Below are positions 12,501 to 21,540 of a DNA stretch of 64,000 nucleotides, piece by piece. Location of the stretch: NCBI GenBank assembly GCA_013407085.1, contig JACCGJ010010491.1, forward strand, positions 38,868-102,867, given 5' to 3'. Each line of letters opens with the position of its first letter. The stretch's first letter is position 1. Source of the stretch: Atriophallophorus winterbourni (Eukaryota; Platyhelminthes; Trematoda; Plagiorchiida; Microphallidae). Below the pieces are notes generated by a model. That model had not been told where the DNA came from and did not search any database. It was given only the letters and a program-made list of their open reading frames with translations. Both the position numbers and the translations under genes were made by a program.

Positions 12501-15500
12501 CAAGGTTGTGATCAAGTAATGACGAGCAACAAATCCCAGAGTCCTTTCATTATCAGACTGGTTTCACTAGTCATAATTTGTCTATCAAACTGTAGTTAAT
12601 GATTTGTGTCCGGCAGTCAATGAGCAAGCCGTTTCTCCTTATGTCATTGGAGGTGGAAACATTTATACGAGTGAAATTTACTTCTATGAACTCCTATGAA
12701 ATACTGTCTCTTTCCTTTAAAGTGACTCAACGATGACGTTTGAAATGTCAGTATGGTTTTCTTAAATAACTTTCGATGGTACACCATCCACTTGCGATCA
12801 ATTGATTTAAAAGAATAACCACACCGTGGAAACGTAGAAACCTTTAATTAGAATGAGCAACTACTAGTGTCATTTACTCCGCAAATTACCGGCCACCATT
12901 TTGGATCAAGGTGAAAGGTTGAGCGTTGAACTAGCGACCCATCAGTGTTGGAATTCTACATATTATATTATTATATATTATATCATATTATATATTTCTA
13001 TATAGTATATCACAAGCCTCACTCCATGTTTACGGTCGCGAAGACGACAGATGTACAACTGTACAAGTTGCAGTCGAGATGAGAAAATCCAAACCAGCAT
13101 TGCATGATACACTTGGGTGTGGGTGAAGCGGTACGGATGAGACCCATTTTTCGGACCAAACAAATGCCGTCGAAAACAGCCAATGAAGCACATATTCTAA
13201 TATTATCACAGCATTTCTCATGGCAAATATTTCGTGCCGAGATTGAACACTAACGCGGTGCAATGGTTTGCGTGCCTCAATGACCAATTGAACTATACTC
13301 GTTGGTGCTTTCCGAATCACACAGTCAGATGAACAAGGTCTGAACCCAACCCGCTGTCTTGTGAGTAAATTTTTTTAGTCCGGAACCTTTGATCAAGAGT
13401 CCTACTTGTTTTCCTATCTAGGCAACGGAGACATGGCAGCATCAGAGTCCGCATACAACCATGACTAAAACTACAAAAACCAACACAATATACATCGGCC
13501 ATCGCATAAAATAAACAAGGTTATTTCCCGTTGCACACAGCAAGGCGTGTAAGCGAAAGAGAGATGGCCATACTTTTTAAAACTTTTTCTGAATATAAAG
13601 CAGATAAACCTACAGAGTATGCTAGTTGAATCACGTTTCACGGATGCCGAACCACCGATTTCCGAAAGGGGGTTATTTCGAATCCATATCTCCGACCCAC
13701 GGGTTGTAGCGGCGAAATCGTCCCACGGCATAGGCAGCTAAAAGTGGTATCTAATAACCTATTTAATGTCAGCGCAGGCTGATATCCGGGCTAAGTCATT
13801 GTGATCGAAAATCCCAGCGGCAAGTTACGTTTCATGATGTCTCGAAACCGTGTTCAGTCACTATTTTGCAGTAAGAATCCTCTTGGAGTGCTTAATCTCG
13901 CATGTTGTTAAGTGGTTCGACAAGGAAAGGTTGTTATGATGCATGGTAGCGAAAGGTGCTATCTTGCTGTTGCACCCCCTTCACAAAACTGCATTAAATC
14001 CTTGCTTCATTCGAGGTGTGGGCACCTAATCCCAGTTTGTTTGTCCTTATTATTCGATAGATTCCGTAGCAGTTCGAATCCCGGCTTTTTGTATCATTTA
14101 TGATTTTATTTTTCCATGGTTGTATGGCGGATGATATTTCGGAACATGCTACTGATGTCTCTGATGATGATGATGACTGCGTGATTTCCTGTCATTTGCA
14201 TGGATAAAAAAAATAAAGGCATTCAAGTCAAGTGTGACGACACGGGTTCAGAAATGTGGAAGCTGACAGTGACAATTGTCCAACTGAAAATAGGTACCAC
14301 AGAATACACACAGATGCGCGATCGTGTGCTACTCAGCTGGCACCGCGCTCAATTTGACTGGACACCTGTGCTAAACTGCATGCGGAAACGAACTACTATT
14401 GTAAGTTCAATTTTAAGTATAATCTAGGATCGGGCAACCTGACAGTATGATCTCGGATATACATGTATGCATGAAATCACATGCCTGATCCAGGTTAAGT
14501 GCCGCACAGTCCTAAAATGCAGGTGGGCTAAGATACTGGCGGGTTGCCTTTCAGATGTACATACTTCTATTTCTATTTCCCCCCTCTTATCAGTCTAGGC
14601 CTGGGTAACCTGACATTAATATCACCCACGTGCAGTCTCTGACTGTGCGGCACTTTGCCTGGATCAGGCTTGTGCTTTCATACATACATAAATACCTCAA
14701 GGGAATGTTGAAGATTCATTCACTTATGGCCATAAAAAAACAAATACTCGTGACAACGTACCGGGAAAGAACCTAATGAGAACTTAACGGTTTGTCGAAG
14801 CTGGTGTCGCAATAGCCATGCGCTTCAAAATTGGGACTCGGCCACCCCAGAAAATCTTAACGCAGTGTCAAAAAATACGAATAATGTTCTGGCGTGTTAG
14901 CGACTGACAAGCTAGGGGTTAAATGCTGAAGATGTAGCAAACGCAAATGCTCGACCAACTAAACTTCAGAATAAGGTTAGCGGCGACTACATCGTGGTTG
15001 TACAGATGTTCCCTTCGAAATCACAAAGCATAGTGCTCACTCGAATGACCTTAGGGCGATTGTCAATTAGCTCTTATCTTGAATTTCTACTTTTCAGATC
15101 GGGCCTTTGTCTCCTGCAATCTTTTGAAGCTGCCAACTCCATCTATAGTGCATAGACAGGCACTTGGTATCGGACTGTCGGGGCCTGTCCACCATTATGG
15201 ATAAAATCAATACGAGTAGCAAGCATTGCCATACAATCATGGATCAATAAAATCTTGAATAGAAGGGTAATTATTGGACCAAAAACTGCATATTCCTCCA
15301 ATCATTGAATAAAGTTTTGTGAGGGATTTAGTCGAATTCAGCACAAAAGATCCCTCATAACAGTTAATACGATTAATTATAAAAAACTTGCCTTGCCTCT
15401 ACGCTTAACAACACATGAATAATCAATCCCTCCAAGAAAAGTGTGCAGCAAGACCGTCACTGCATTCCGAACAACATCACCGAGAGAGCAGCCACTGCAA

Positions 15501-17557
15501 AGTCTGATCGCGCAGACACAAGCCAAGGATGCAGGTCACCTCAACTACAATAGGGATAACTATCAAGGCCCGTATTTGATTGAGCCGAGTCACATTTAAA
15601 ACGGCGCCTTCCGATCATCATCATGGAGTATTACACCGGTACGAGTACCGAGTGCTTAACTGTCATGAAAATATAATATTTCAAACAAAGGGGCGACACC
15701 TAGAAAGCTACTGATGTATGTATGTGCTAGCTGAATAGCAATTACACATAAGCGCAACCTAAGGCGTATACGAAGATCCGGGCGGTGCAAAACTTTGGTG
15801 TAGTCAATTCTTATACGGTTGATGCATCATACAATCATGACTCTGGGAAGCAGCGAACACTGATACATAATGAATCTAAGCAGAGGTCTGGAACAGCTTG
15901 CTCGCTTGATTGGCTCAGGGTTCATGGAAAACGCATTCATCATACGCGGTTTGAAATAGATTTAGGTTCAGTGTACGCTAAGATGCGAATAGCTACAGAT
16001 CAGTTGCTTGTAATAATGGACGCTCATGTATAACGGGTATAAAGTTTGCACGGATGTGCGATTTTGCAGTGCTTCTATGCTGTGCAGCTATCACAACGCT
16101 AAAATGATTTATCGCCGGTAGTGACCCGCATGCGGAAATACACGGGTGTCTTAATATCCTCGTTATGATATTTGTCTAGCTTAGCGCAACCTAACAGTAT
16201 CTTAGATTACGTGTAGTCAATGACCACGCGGCACTTCGCCTGGATCAGCGTTGCGAATTCATACATACATAAAGTGTGGAGGGGTATGAAACGAGTGAAC
16301 AGGACGGTCATCAGTCTATTGTTTCCGCTCATCAACCAGCTGTAAGTAGCAGGTAAACCGACCCGATTTGTCGTGCGCCACGGCCGATGCATTAAAGTTA
16401 AATTGTGTGATTGCGTCAAGGTGGTATAGAGGCTGAAATACTACCAGGGTACCCATGCTTACCCACATGTCAACGGGTTGGTACCGTGTCCATCTAGACT
16501 CGATCGATCGACTTTCCTGTGTGGCTTTGAAGATGCTCTATGTGCCATGGTATATGGTATGATGGTATGAAAGCACAAGCCTGATCCAGGCAAAGTGCCG
16601 CACAGTCAGAGACTGCACGGTTGTCAAATACTTGGAGACGCCGAATGTGTACTTTACGTGAGGTCCAGGTTTCGCATCCATACAGTAACACAGCCCGAAC
16701 TGTCGCTTTATAGACTACCCTTGAGTAACAGAGACAGTCCTTTCGGATGCCAGTGATGCAGATTGCGGAATGCTACGGTCGCTTCTATGTTAGATATGTA
16801 AAACTGTGCAAGCTATAGAAAGTTGCATGCGCAAATATGATGGGTCCCAATGTCATTAATCTTATTTTATATTAGAAAAATATGACATCTCAGTAAAAGT
16901 GCAATTTGTGTGTAGTACTTTGGTTACTTAGTACATATATGCAACCCATTTCTATTCAATTTCAACAGTCAATAGAGATTAGGAGGCTATTTGAATAGCG
17001 CTGAATATCTTATATTCATATAATGAATCATGACATGAGCATACAGGACCGTGATCAACCATAAAACGGGAAATACCTTAAATAGCAAACGCGTGACAGT
17101 TATAAGTTTATCTCGATATTAAAAAAACAGATACATGCAAAAGGCTAAAATATTAATTTGGATAATACATATTTTATTATTACTCGTAAAATGTAACTAA
17201 ATAGCATGCTAAACTAACCTGGAAAAGCTCACCATTACTAATGAATCCGTCTTTATCGATATCGTATATCTTGAAAGCGAAACGCAGTTTCGCTTCTTTA
17301 TCACCTTTTACGCTGAACTGTGACATGCCATTGATAAACTCCTTGAAGTCAACTTCACCATTGCCATCTGTATCGAATATTTCTATGACCCTAGCTACCA
17401 AAGGGTTTTGCTTTAGTTCAGGTAAACTCATAAATTCCTTTACACTGAGCGATCCAGAGCCATCCAAATCTAACTTTTTGAAACGCTTCGCCAGTCTTTT
17501 AATTTCTTCAACATCAAACGTCGAACACAACTCTGGCAACGAGGCTTCGTTACCCAT
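6503..17557 (-). CDS. PPP3R1: Calcineurin regulatory subunit B, two coding exons
   Basis: Calcineurin B is the EF-hand Ca2+-sensing subunit of the Ser/Thr phosphatase calcineurin (PP2B). Exon 1 is 17557-17219 (113 codons) and exon 2 is 6673-6503 (56 codons plus TAG), joined in phase 0, so the product is 169 aa against 170 in human. Splice sites are canonical: CAG/GTTAGT at 17219 and a CGTAG acceptor before 6673. The start MGNEAS keeps the N-myristoylation Gly2, and the frame upstream of it is taken as 5' UTR. Four EF-hand loops are complete: about residues 30-41 (DLDGSGS), 62-73 (DTDGNGE), 99-110 (DIDKDGF) and 140-151 (DKDGDGK). The C-terminus KKMVVDV matches the family. The 10,545-bp intron is packed with Gypsy, RTE and SINE pieces. 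Any non-coding 5' exons were not identified. Confidence 0.96.
7564..7800 (-). repeat. SINE-like repeat, long form (copy B)
   Basis: Full-length type copy on the minus strand, in the calcineurin B intron. Plus-strand landmarks in order: ATGAAAGCACAAGCC, GATCCAGGC, GGGCTAAGATACTGTC, an A-rich tract AAAAATAGAAAGAAAA, AGTGAGACTCCAACG, and finally GCACATCCGT, which is the 5' end of the element. Confidence 0.8.
7930..8745 (+). pseudogene. Ty3/Gypsy integrase fragment
   Basis: In shifting frames the translation gives the integrase zinc-binding region ([15 protein letters not shown]), the catalytic-core entry [12 protein letters not shown] (first catalytic Asp), the region [14 protein letters not shown], then [12 protein letters not shown] (second Asp) and [19 protein letters not shown] (third catalytic residue, Glu). 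The C-terminal part (KLHERLF, then EVLLRRIL) reaches about 8745, where a SINE begins. Multiple stops and frameshifts show that it is dead. Its own gag, PR and RT are not upstream. The Gypsy RT fragment at 9.4 kb lies downstream in the same orientation, so this is either a different copy or a rearranged one. Confidence 0.7.
8752..8838 (-). repeat. SINE-like repeat, short diverged form (copy C)
   Basis: Plus-strand landmarks ATCACAAGCCTGG, CAGTCAGAAACTGC and ATACTGTCAGGTTGCC match the family. Several substitutions disrupt the terminal hairpin. Confidence 0.65.
9378..11205 (+). pseudogene. Ty3/Gypsy gag-protease-RT-RNase H remnant
   Basis: The order is that of a Ty3/Gypsy pol. A CCHC zinc knuckle [14 protein letters not shown] (about 9.44 kb) is followed by a retropepsin C-terminal half ([14 protein letters not shown], 9.76 kb). 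RT blocks follow: [13 protein letters not shown] (10.14 kb), [15 protein letters not shown] (10.34 kb) and [13 protein letters not shown] (10.41 kb). RNase H follows with [17 protein letters not shown] (10.85 kb) and a late ELIDALSWP motif (11.14 kb). Frameshifts separate the pieces and the region between blocks B and C is compressed, so deletions are likely. The catalytic box reads YGDD where most Ty3/Gypsy RTs have YLDD or YIDD. No flanking LTRs were found. Confidence 0.75.
11206..11640. other. Unassigned intron sequence after Gypsy remnant
   Basis: No motifs recognised. It may be the eroded spacer between RNase H and integrase of the preceding Gypsy copy. Confidence 0.3.
11640..11800 (-). 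repeat. SINE-like repeat, decayed (copy D)
   Basis: Plus-strand blocks CAGTCAGAAACTC, AAGATACTGTCAG and later a TTTCCGCATACAACTCAGTAG-like stretch parallel the family order, but with many differences. It abuts copy E, which is in the opposite orientation. Confidence 0.5.
11801..12030 (+). repeat. SINE-like repeat, long form (copy E)
   Basis: Sense copy running from GTGCAATCGTGCAGC through GGTAGTGAGCTGC, the pyrimidine-rich tract, TGTCTAGGCCTGGG and GTGCGGCACTTT to the hairpin region and a CATACATACATACATG tail. Confidence 0.8.
12031..13225. other. Unassigned intron sequence
   Basis: No coding or named repeat signal is supported here, apart from an AT-rich tract at about 12957-13012. Confidence 0.35.
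13226..14185 (+). mobile_element. Internally deleted RTE: leader joined to 3' end
   Basis: The left part (about 13226-13460) follows the 5' end of the full RTE at 43839: GGTGCAATGGTTTGCGTG, then CAATGACC, then ACTATACTCG, matching that leader with point changes. The right part (about 13620-14185) follows the 3' part of the RTE at 51.0-51.66 kb, sharing TGCCGAACCACCGAT-like sequence, ATGCATGGTAG and GTGGGCACCT, and ending in a GATGATGATGATG tail. The endonuclease and RT are missing. The joint is near 13.5 kb. It lies inside the calcineurin B intron. Confidence 0.55.
14428..14692. repeat. Cluster of SINE-like repeats in opposite orientations (copies F and G)
   Basis: 14428-14455 is a sense scrap (GGGCAACCTGACAGTATG). 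14460-14550 is a minus-strand copy (ATCACATGCCTGATCCAGG to GGCGGGTTGCC). 14590-14692 is a plus-strand copy with the intact terminal hairpin GCCTG-GAT-CAGGC at 14657-14669, then TTGTG and a CATACATACATA tail. Confidence 0.75.
14700..16040. other. Unassigned intron sequence
   Basis: Short open frames only, without recognisable domains. I see no repeat family shared with other parts of the window. Confidence 0.35.
16044..16271 (+). repeat. SINE-like repeat, long diverged form (copy H)
   Basis: Sense order is preserved from CACGGATGTGCGA through GGTAGTGACCCGC, TTGTCTAGC and CAGTATCTTAGA to CATACATACATA, with scattered substitutions. The terminal hairpin has lost pairing (GCCTGGATCAGCG). Confidence 0.7.
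16558..16622 (-). repeat. SINE-like repeat, 3' scrap (copy I)
   Basis: Only the last ~65 bases of the family are present (plus-strand ATGAAAGCACAAGCC to CAGAGACTGCACGG). Confidence 0.75.
16623..17218. other. Intron sequence adjoining calcineurin B exon 1
   Basis: The minus-strand reading of about 16.63-16.69 kb resembles the LLYGCETWT motif of an RTE C-terminus, so a small RTE scrap is likely. The rest is AT-rich intron with no feature seen. Confidence 0.4.
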
Positions 17558-17791
17558 TTTATACAGGAAAACAAAACAACGGTAACGAGCAACCGCGAAA
17601 CTTTTAGCGTGATCGTTTAAACAAAAACCTTCTAGGCCAAACAGCATAGCTAATCCGAAAGTCAAATATGCCTACAGGATTAGTCGATGGCATTTATTAG
17701 GACACCAATGAACAAATTCATACTTTTAATTTACCTTCAAAAGTCACTCTCCACATAAGAAGAAGGGTGAGGGAGTTTTTCTGTTGCATTC

Positions 17792-17914
17792 CAGCCAAAG
17801 TCATACCAGAAGAATATTGAACCTACTATTCGAAGTGGTGGACGCTCTTTTGGCTTACCACCGGAAGTATTCTGGACGCACGATTGGCGACTGCCACATA
17901 TGGTCCTGTGCTAA
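17792..17914 (+). other. Exon-like open segment of unknown identity
   Basis: A strong acceptor (TTTTTCTGTTGCATTCCAG ending at 17794) is followed by a 39-codon frame that closes with TAA at 17912-17914. The peptide has a markedly protein-like composition (GGRSFGLPPEVFWTHDWRLP). It lies 235 bp upstream of the calcineurin B start codon, on the opposite strand. If it is a last exon, its earlier exons would have to overlap calcineurin B antisense. It could also be a processed scrap or chance. I do not recognise the family. Confidence 0.3.
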
Positions 17915-18509
17915 CTGAACTGTACTGACTTTATTCGTGTTCACGAATTTTCAGCAATAGATTAATTTCTCCACAATACCAATACAAAAATATGTATAGC
18001 TTGCGCACAATGAAATAATACATAGGCCAATGAAGTGTCAGGTTACCTCGGGCTAGACAAATGTGACGGGAATAAAAAAAGAATAAAAAAACAGGACATC
18101 TCAGCGTGAATTAAAAATAGATGAGCGTTTCTCTAACTTCATAGCATCAATAAATTAGGTTCGTTATATAATGCAAATAAAATAAAATAAGAGCATTTAA
18201 CGAAAAATGATTCAAATACCTCAGACTTACAGACAACAAATCATGCGAATTTCGAGAAGCATAACCCATTCAATTCCAAAAATGTACTTTTTGAGATATA
18301 GCACCGTACATTGACAGAACATTATTGGTTTGGACGGAATGATGCTTTTAGAGTGGCGGGAATTCATGTCGTTTCTTTCACGAGTAATTGTAACGAATGG
18401 ATTTACCAGGTTCAGGTGTTCTATGGGCCAGTTATGTTTAGTTACAAGTAGAGAAGTTAAGTTGGGCAAATAAATACTGGAAACCGAGTGAAAGTTCCTA
18501 TGAATATTG
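17915..18509. other. Intergenic region with a partial SINE
   Basis: 18028-18090 holds a minus-strand scrap of the SINE-like family (GTGTCAGGTTACC, GGGCTAGACAAATG, then an A-rich tract). It lacks the 3' end. Nothing else is recognised. Confidence 0.5.
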
Positions 18510-18900
18510 TGAAACTTTATTTAATATCAGTACCCATTTATCACATTATTGTAAATTTCATCGGGTTGAGGTGATATGAGATTTTATGGAGATAGTAATA
18601 AACTCTATGTCTTTTCTCAAGTTATTCAAGACAACTGGAGTGTCACCATTTATTCTGACAGTACAACTACGTTTTTCAGTAGGATTACGAAAATAATTAC
18701 GCTAAGATAAGAAGGTTCTTGAATTCATTATACACTTATTATATTTTGTGTATCTAACAACAGATAAAATTTCTCATCTGGTTAAGCTAAATCTTCATCT
18801 GTATCATTTTTCAAAACCACATCAGAATTTAACAATCATATTCACAACCAGTAACCGCATCTTTGAAGCTTTCGGTAAATATCATAAATAAAGTTTGTTG
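18510..18900 (-). pseudogene. CR1 remnant, C-terminus and 3' end
   Basis: On the minus strand the end of the frame reads PDEIYNNVINGY then TGA (complement of 18526-18528), against PDDLYNNGIPGY then TGA in the intact CR1 at 35326. Both are followed at once by TATTAAATAAA. Upstream sequence is too decayed to translate with confidence. It therefore marks the 3' terminus of a second copy of the same CR1 family. Confidence 0.6.
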
Positions 18901-20165
18901 TATCACCACTCTCGATACGGAAATTAGCAAATGTTAGCATAAAAATTAATACAAATTGGTTCGACGTGCATACCTTATACAACTTTGGCATACAAACGGG
19001 AATTGTTTTCCATTTTTAAACTGTTTCAAGAGCACGAAGATCCAGCTTTTACGGTTCCTAATTATCGAGTGCAAATGGCTCGAAACTAGTCGTGATTGAA
19101 CCGCATTAAACTGAGCAATTTCACTACGAATAGCTTCAGCAACCCGTGGAAGAGCTTAAGTGCGAAATTTGCCAAAAACAGCTCGAAAGTATGATCAACC
19201 ATCTGGTATACAATAGGGTTCTGAGACAGATCATCAAAACATCCTCAGAGCTTATCCATTATAAACAGTTAGGGATACCCCCAAGAAGATTTTTCAATAT
19301 CGTTAGATGCTCGATTGCCTACATGCAGAATTATTCCAACTAAGCTTCGTAACGTATCTCTTCCTTGGTGTAAACAATCATTTATTGCTATTCACTTTAT
19401 GAGGCAAAATATTTTATGAAGGTTGAAAGCCTGTCTGCGTCTGATGATTTAAAACTGGTATAGCCGACGATTTAATGGCGTTCCATCACATTTGTATATC
19501 TTTAAAACAACACAAGATTTCACAGAAAGCGAGAAAGCAGAAAAATATTTACTTCGTCGGCTCATGTTTGTTGAAGAGTCGATGATACTTTTACGTTACT
19601 GATTCTTCGGAATGATCATCTTTTAGGCAACAAGATTTCCCGACAAGTTGAACTGCTTTCAGTTCGTCCCTCTTCACATTTTGTTCACACTACGTACTGT
19701 CCTCAAATTTCTTATCGTACATAAACCTCATTTTTCAGCCACATTAGTGTTTCACTGCTGTACACGGAATATTATGTTGTTGCGGTACGCAGTCGAATGA
19801 ACTGGTTCAAAAACGTTTAAGCCGAGTGTGGTTTGATAGGCTAATGGCTCGTTAGAGCAACCTAATCTCTGACCCGCACGATGTGCACGTTTGAGATATT
19901 AAGCTGAAAAACGGTGTTAACGGGAATATCGGTTGCATCCAGATCTTCCAGATTGTTAGCTGAACGGAGTTAGTCTTTGATCGTTTCATGAATCATAATA
20001 CCAGAAACCTGCACAGACTATCCTACATCAGACATTTTTCATCTCTGTCAGGCCAATACGGTAATGCTGGCAAGTTTCATTTTCCCGATCACTTACTGTT
20101 AAGCCAGATCCGGTATCGCACTGCCTGACGCCTTATCATATACCACACGATTCATCGCTACATCA
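18901..20165. other. Unassigned intergenic sequence
   Basis: Short open frames without motifs. No splice-bounded exon or shared repeat was recognised. Confidence 0.35.
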
Positions 20166-20645
20166 AACAGTATCGATCAAATGTATATATACAAATGCTC
20201 AATGTTTAGTCAACAAGCTGGCGGAACTCATTGATATCTGTGAAAAAGTCCCCTGATCTTATCGCTGTGACGGAAACTTGGTATCAGTCGAGTATGACGG
20301 ACAGTGAACTTTCTATCCCTAATATGAGACTTATTCGTCGAGACCGTGATGGCCTTGGAGGTGGCGTTGCATTGTATTATCACAAGCGACTCAAGGTAAA
20401 TATCATTGCATATCATTGCGCATATTATAATCCGCGCAAAACTTTCTGCCGTAGGCCTTACTGGAAACCTTGTTCGCGGTTCGAATCTTTCCTCAGAGGT
20501 TGCACCTTCTCTGCAGATATAAATGTCTAACGTGCATTAAATTTTCCTATTCCGAGCGGATTCGTACAAGGAAGCGTTTTACATACATTAATCTTCTTGA
20601 TGTTCATAAACGATATACTATCTGTCATAACACACTGTAACATCT
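20166..20645 (+). pseudogene. CR1 endonuclease fragment joined to RT fragment
   Basis: YTNAQCLVNKLAELIDICEKV, then after a one-base frameshift PDLIAVTETWYQSS and a GLGGGVALYYHKRL segment, is the N-terminal half of a CR1 endonuclease (20.19-20.40 kb). From about 20.53 kb the reading switches to IPSGFVQGSVLHTLIFL and FINDILSV, which belong to the RT palm. The intervening part of ORF2 is missing, so this is an internally deleted copy. It directly precedes the separate CR1 copy at 20650. Confidence 0.6.
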
Positions 20646-20946
20646 CTACGAAATATTTCTTATAACAGAAACGTGGACATTTAATGACGTTCACAACGTT
20701 TCACTTGAACAAGCCAACTATTTCATGATTTATACGGACCACAGCCACACTCATGTTGGCTGTATTCTCATTTATTTTACTACGTATTTCCTATACGTTA
20801 GATAATCCAGATGGCTCACTCTGGATCACCAAACCCTTCCTTGATGCTCTCATAGGGCGATTTTGTAACCCACCATCGTCAACCACAGTAACTATTCATT
20901 AGCTTATAAATGTCTTTACTGAGGCATCCATTGCCCAACTGAGCAA

Positions 20947-21349
20947 TGTAAATGACGAAATTTTTGTGTAAAATTCCTTCTTATTTTCTGTTTGAACAAT
21001 TGGATTCTTCTTAATTCTCAACAATTTTATCTTACATTGTTTTTGTGTACACATTTTTCCTTATGCACTTGTATACCCCGTTTTGTTTTACTGAAGTAAT
21101 TTATATTGCTTGGCTGCCATTAAAATTCCACATATTTTGCTCGTGGTATTTGGAGAAAACAGAGACGATTGTTCACCATTGTATTGGTAATTTTATTCCT
21201 TTGCATTTATCATTTGGCAGTCTATCTTGTCAGCATTGGCTGAATTTATTGTTGTCATTTGGAAACTTTGAGCATTTTTGGCTCACATCATTTGTACAAC
21301 CCGGTAGAGTTGACAACTGTAACGACTAAAGTCGCTGTTTAACGTTACA
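20947..21349 (+). repeat. BEL1 5' LTR
   Basis: Direct repeat of 26906-27397 over its first ~360 bases. The last part is replaced by a 27-base segment that is the exact reverse complement of the end of the 3' LTR, forming an 18-bp imperfect palindrome (21307-21324 with 21343-21360). Confidence 0.8.
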
Positions 21350-21540
21350 GTTCTCAACTCGGATTGTTCTATTTGGAGAAACAGAAAATTGAATTGCTCA
21401 TTTGGAAACGGTCAATTTGGATCGTCTGCCTATTGAACAAGGATCAACTTGGATCTTCGTGCCGCAATTCTATTTTGTTTTAAATTCGGTGACGTCCCCT
21501 GTTTTTCTTCTTTATATCTTCGTTTTTGCATTAATTGATA

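Noticed and set aside
17555..17665. Longer calcineurin B start at 17665, adding 36 residues
   Set aside because: The family begins MGNEAS with a myristoylated Gly. The extra residues resemble nothing in calcineurin B, so they are treated as 5' UTR.
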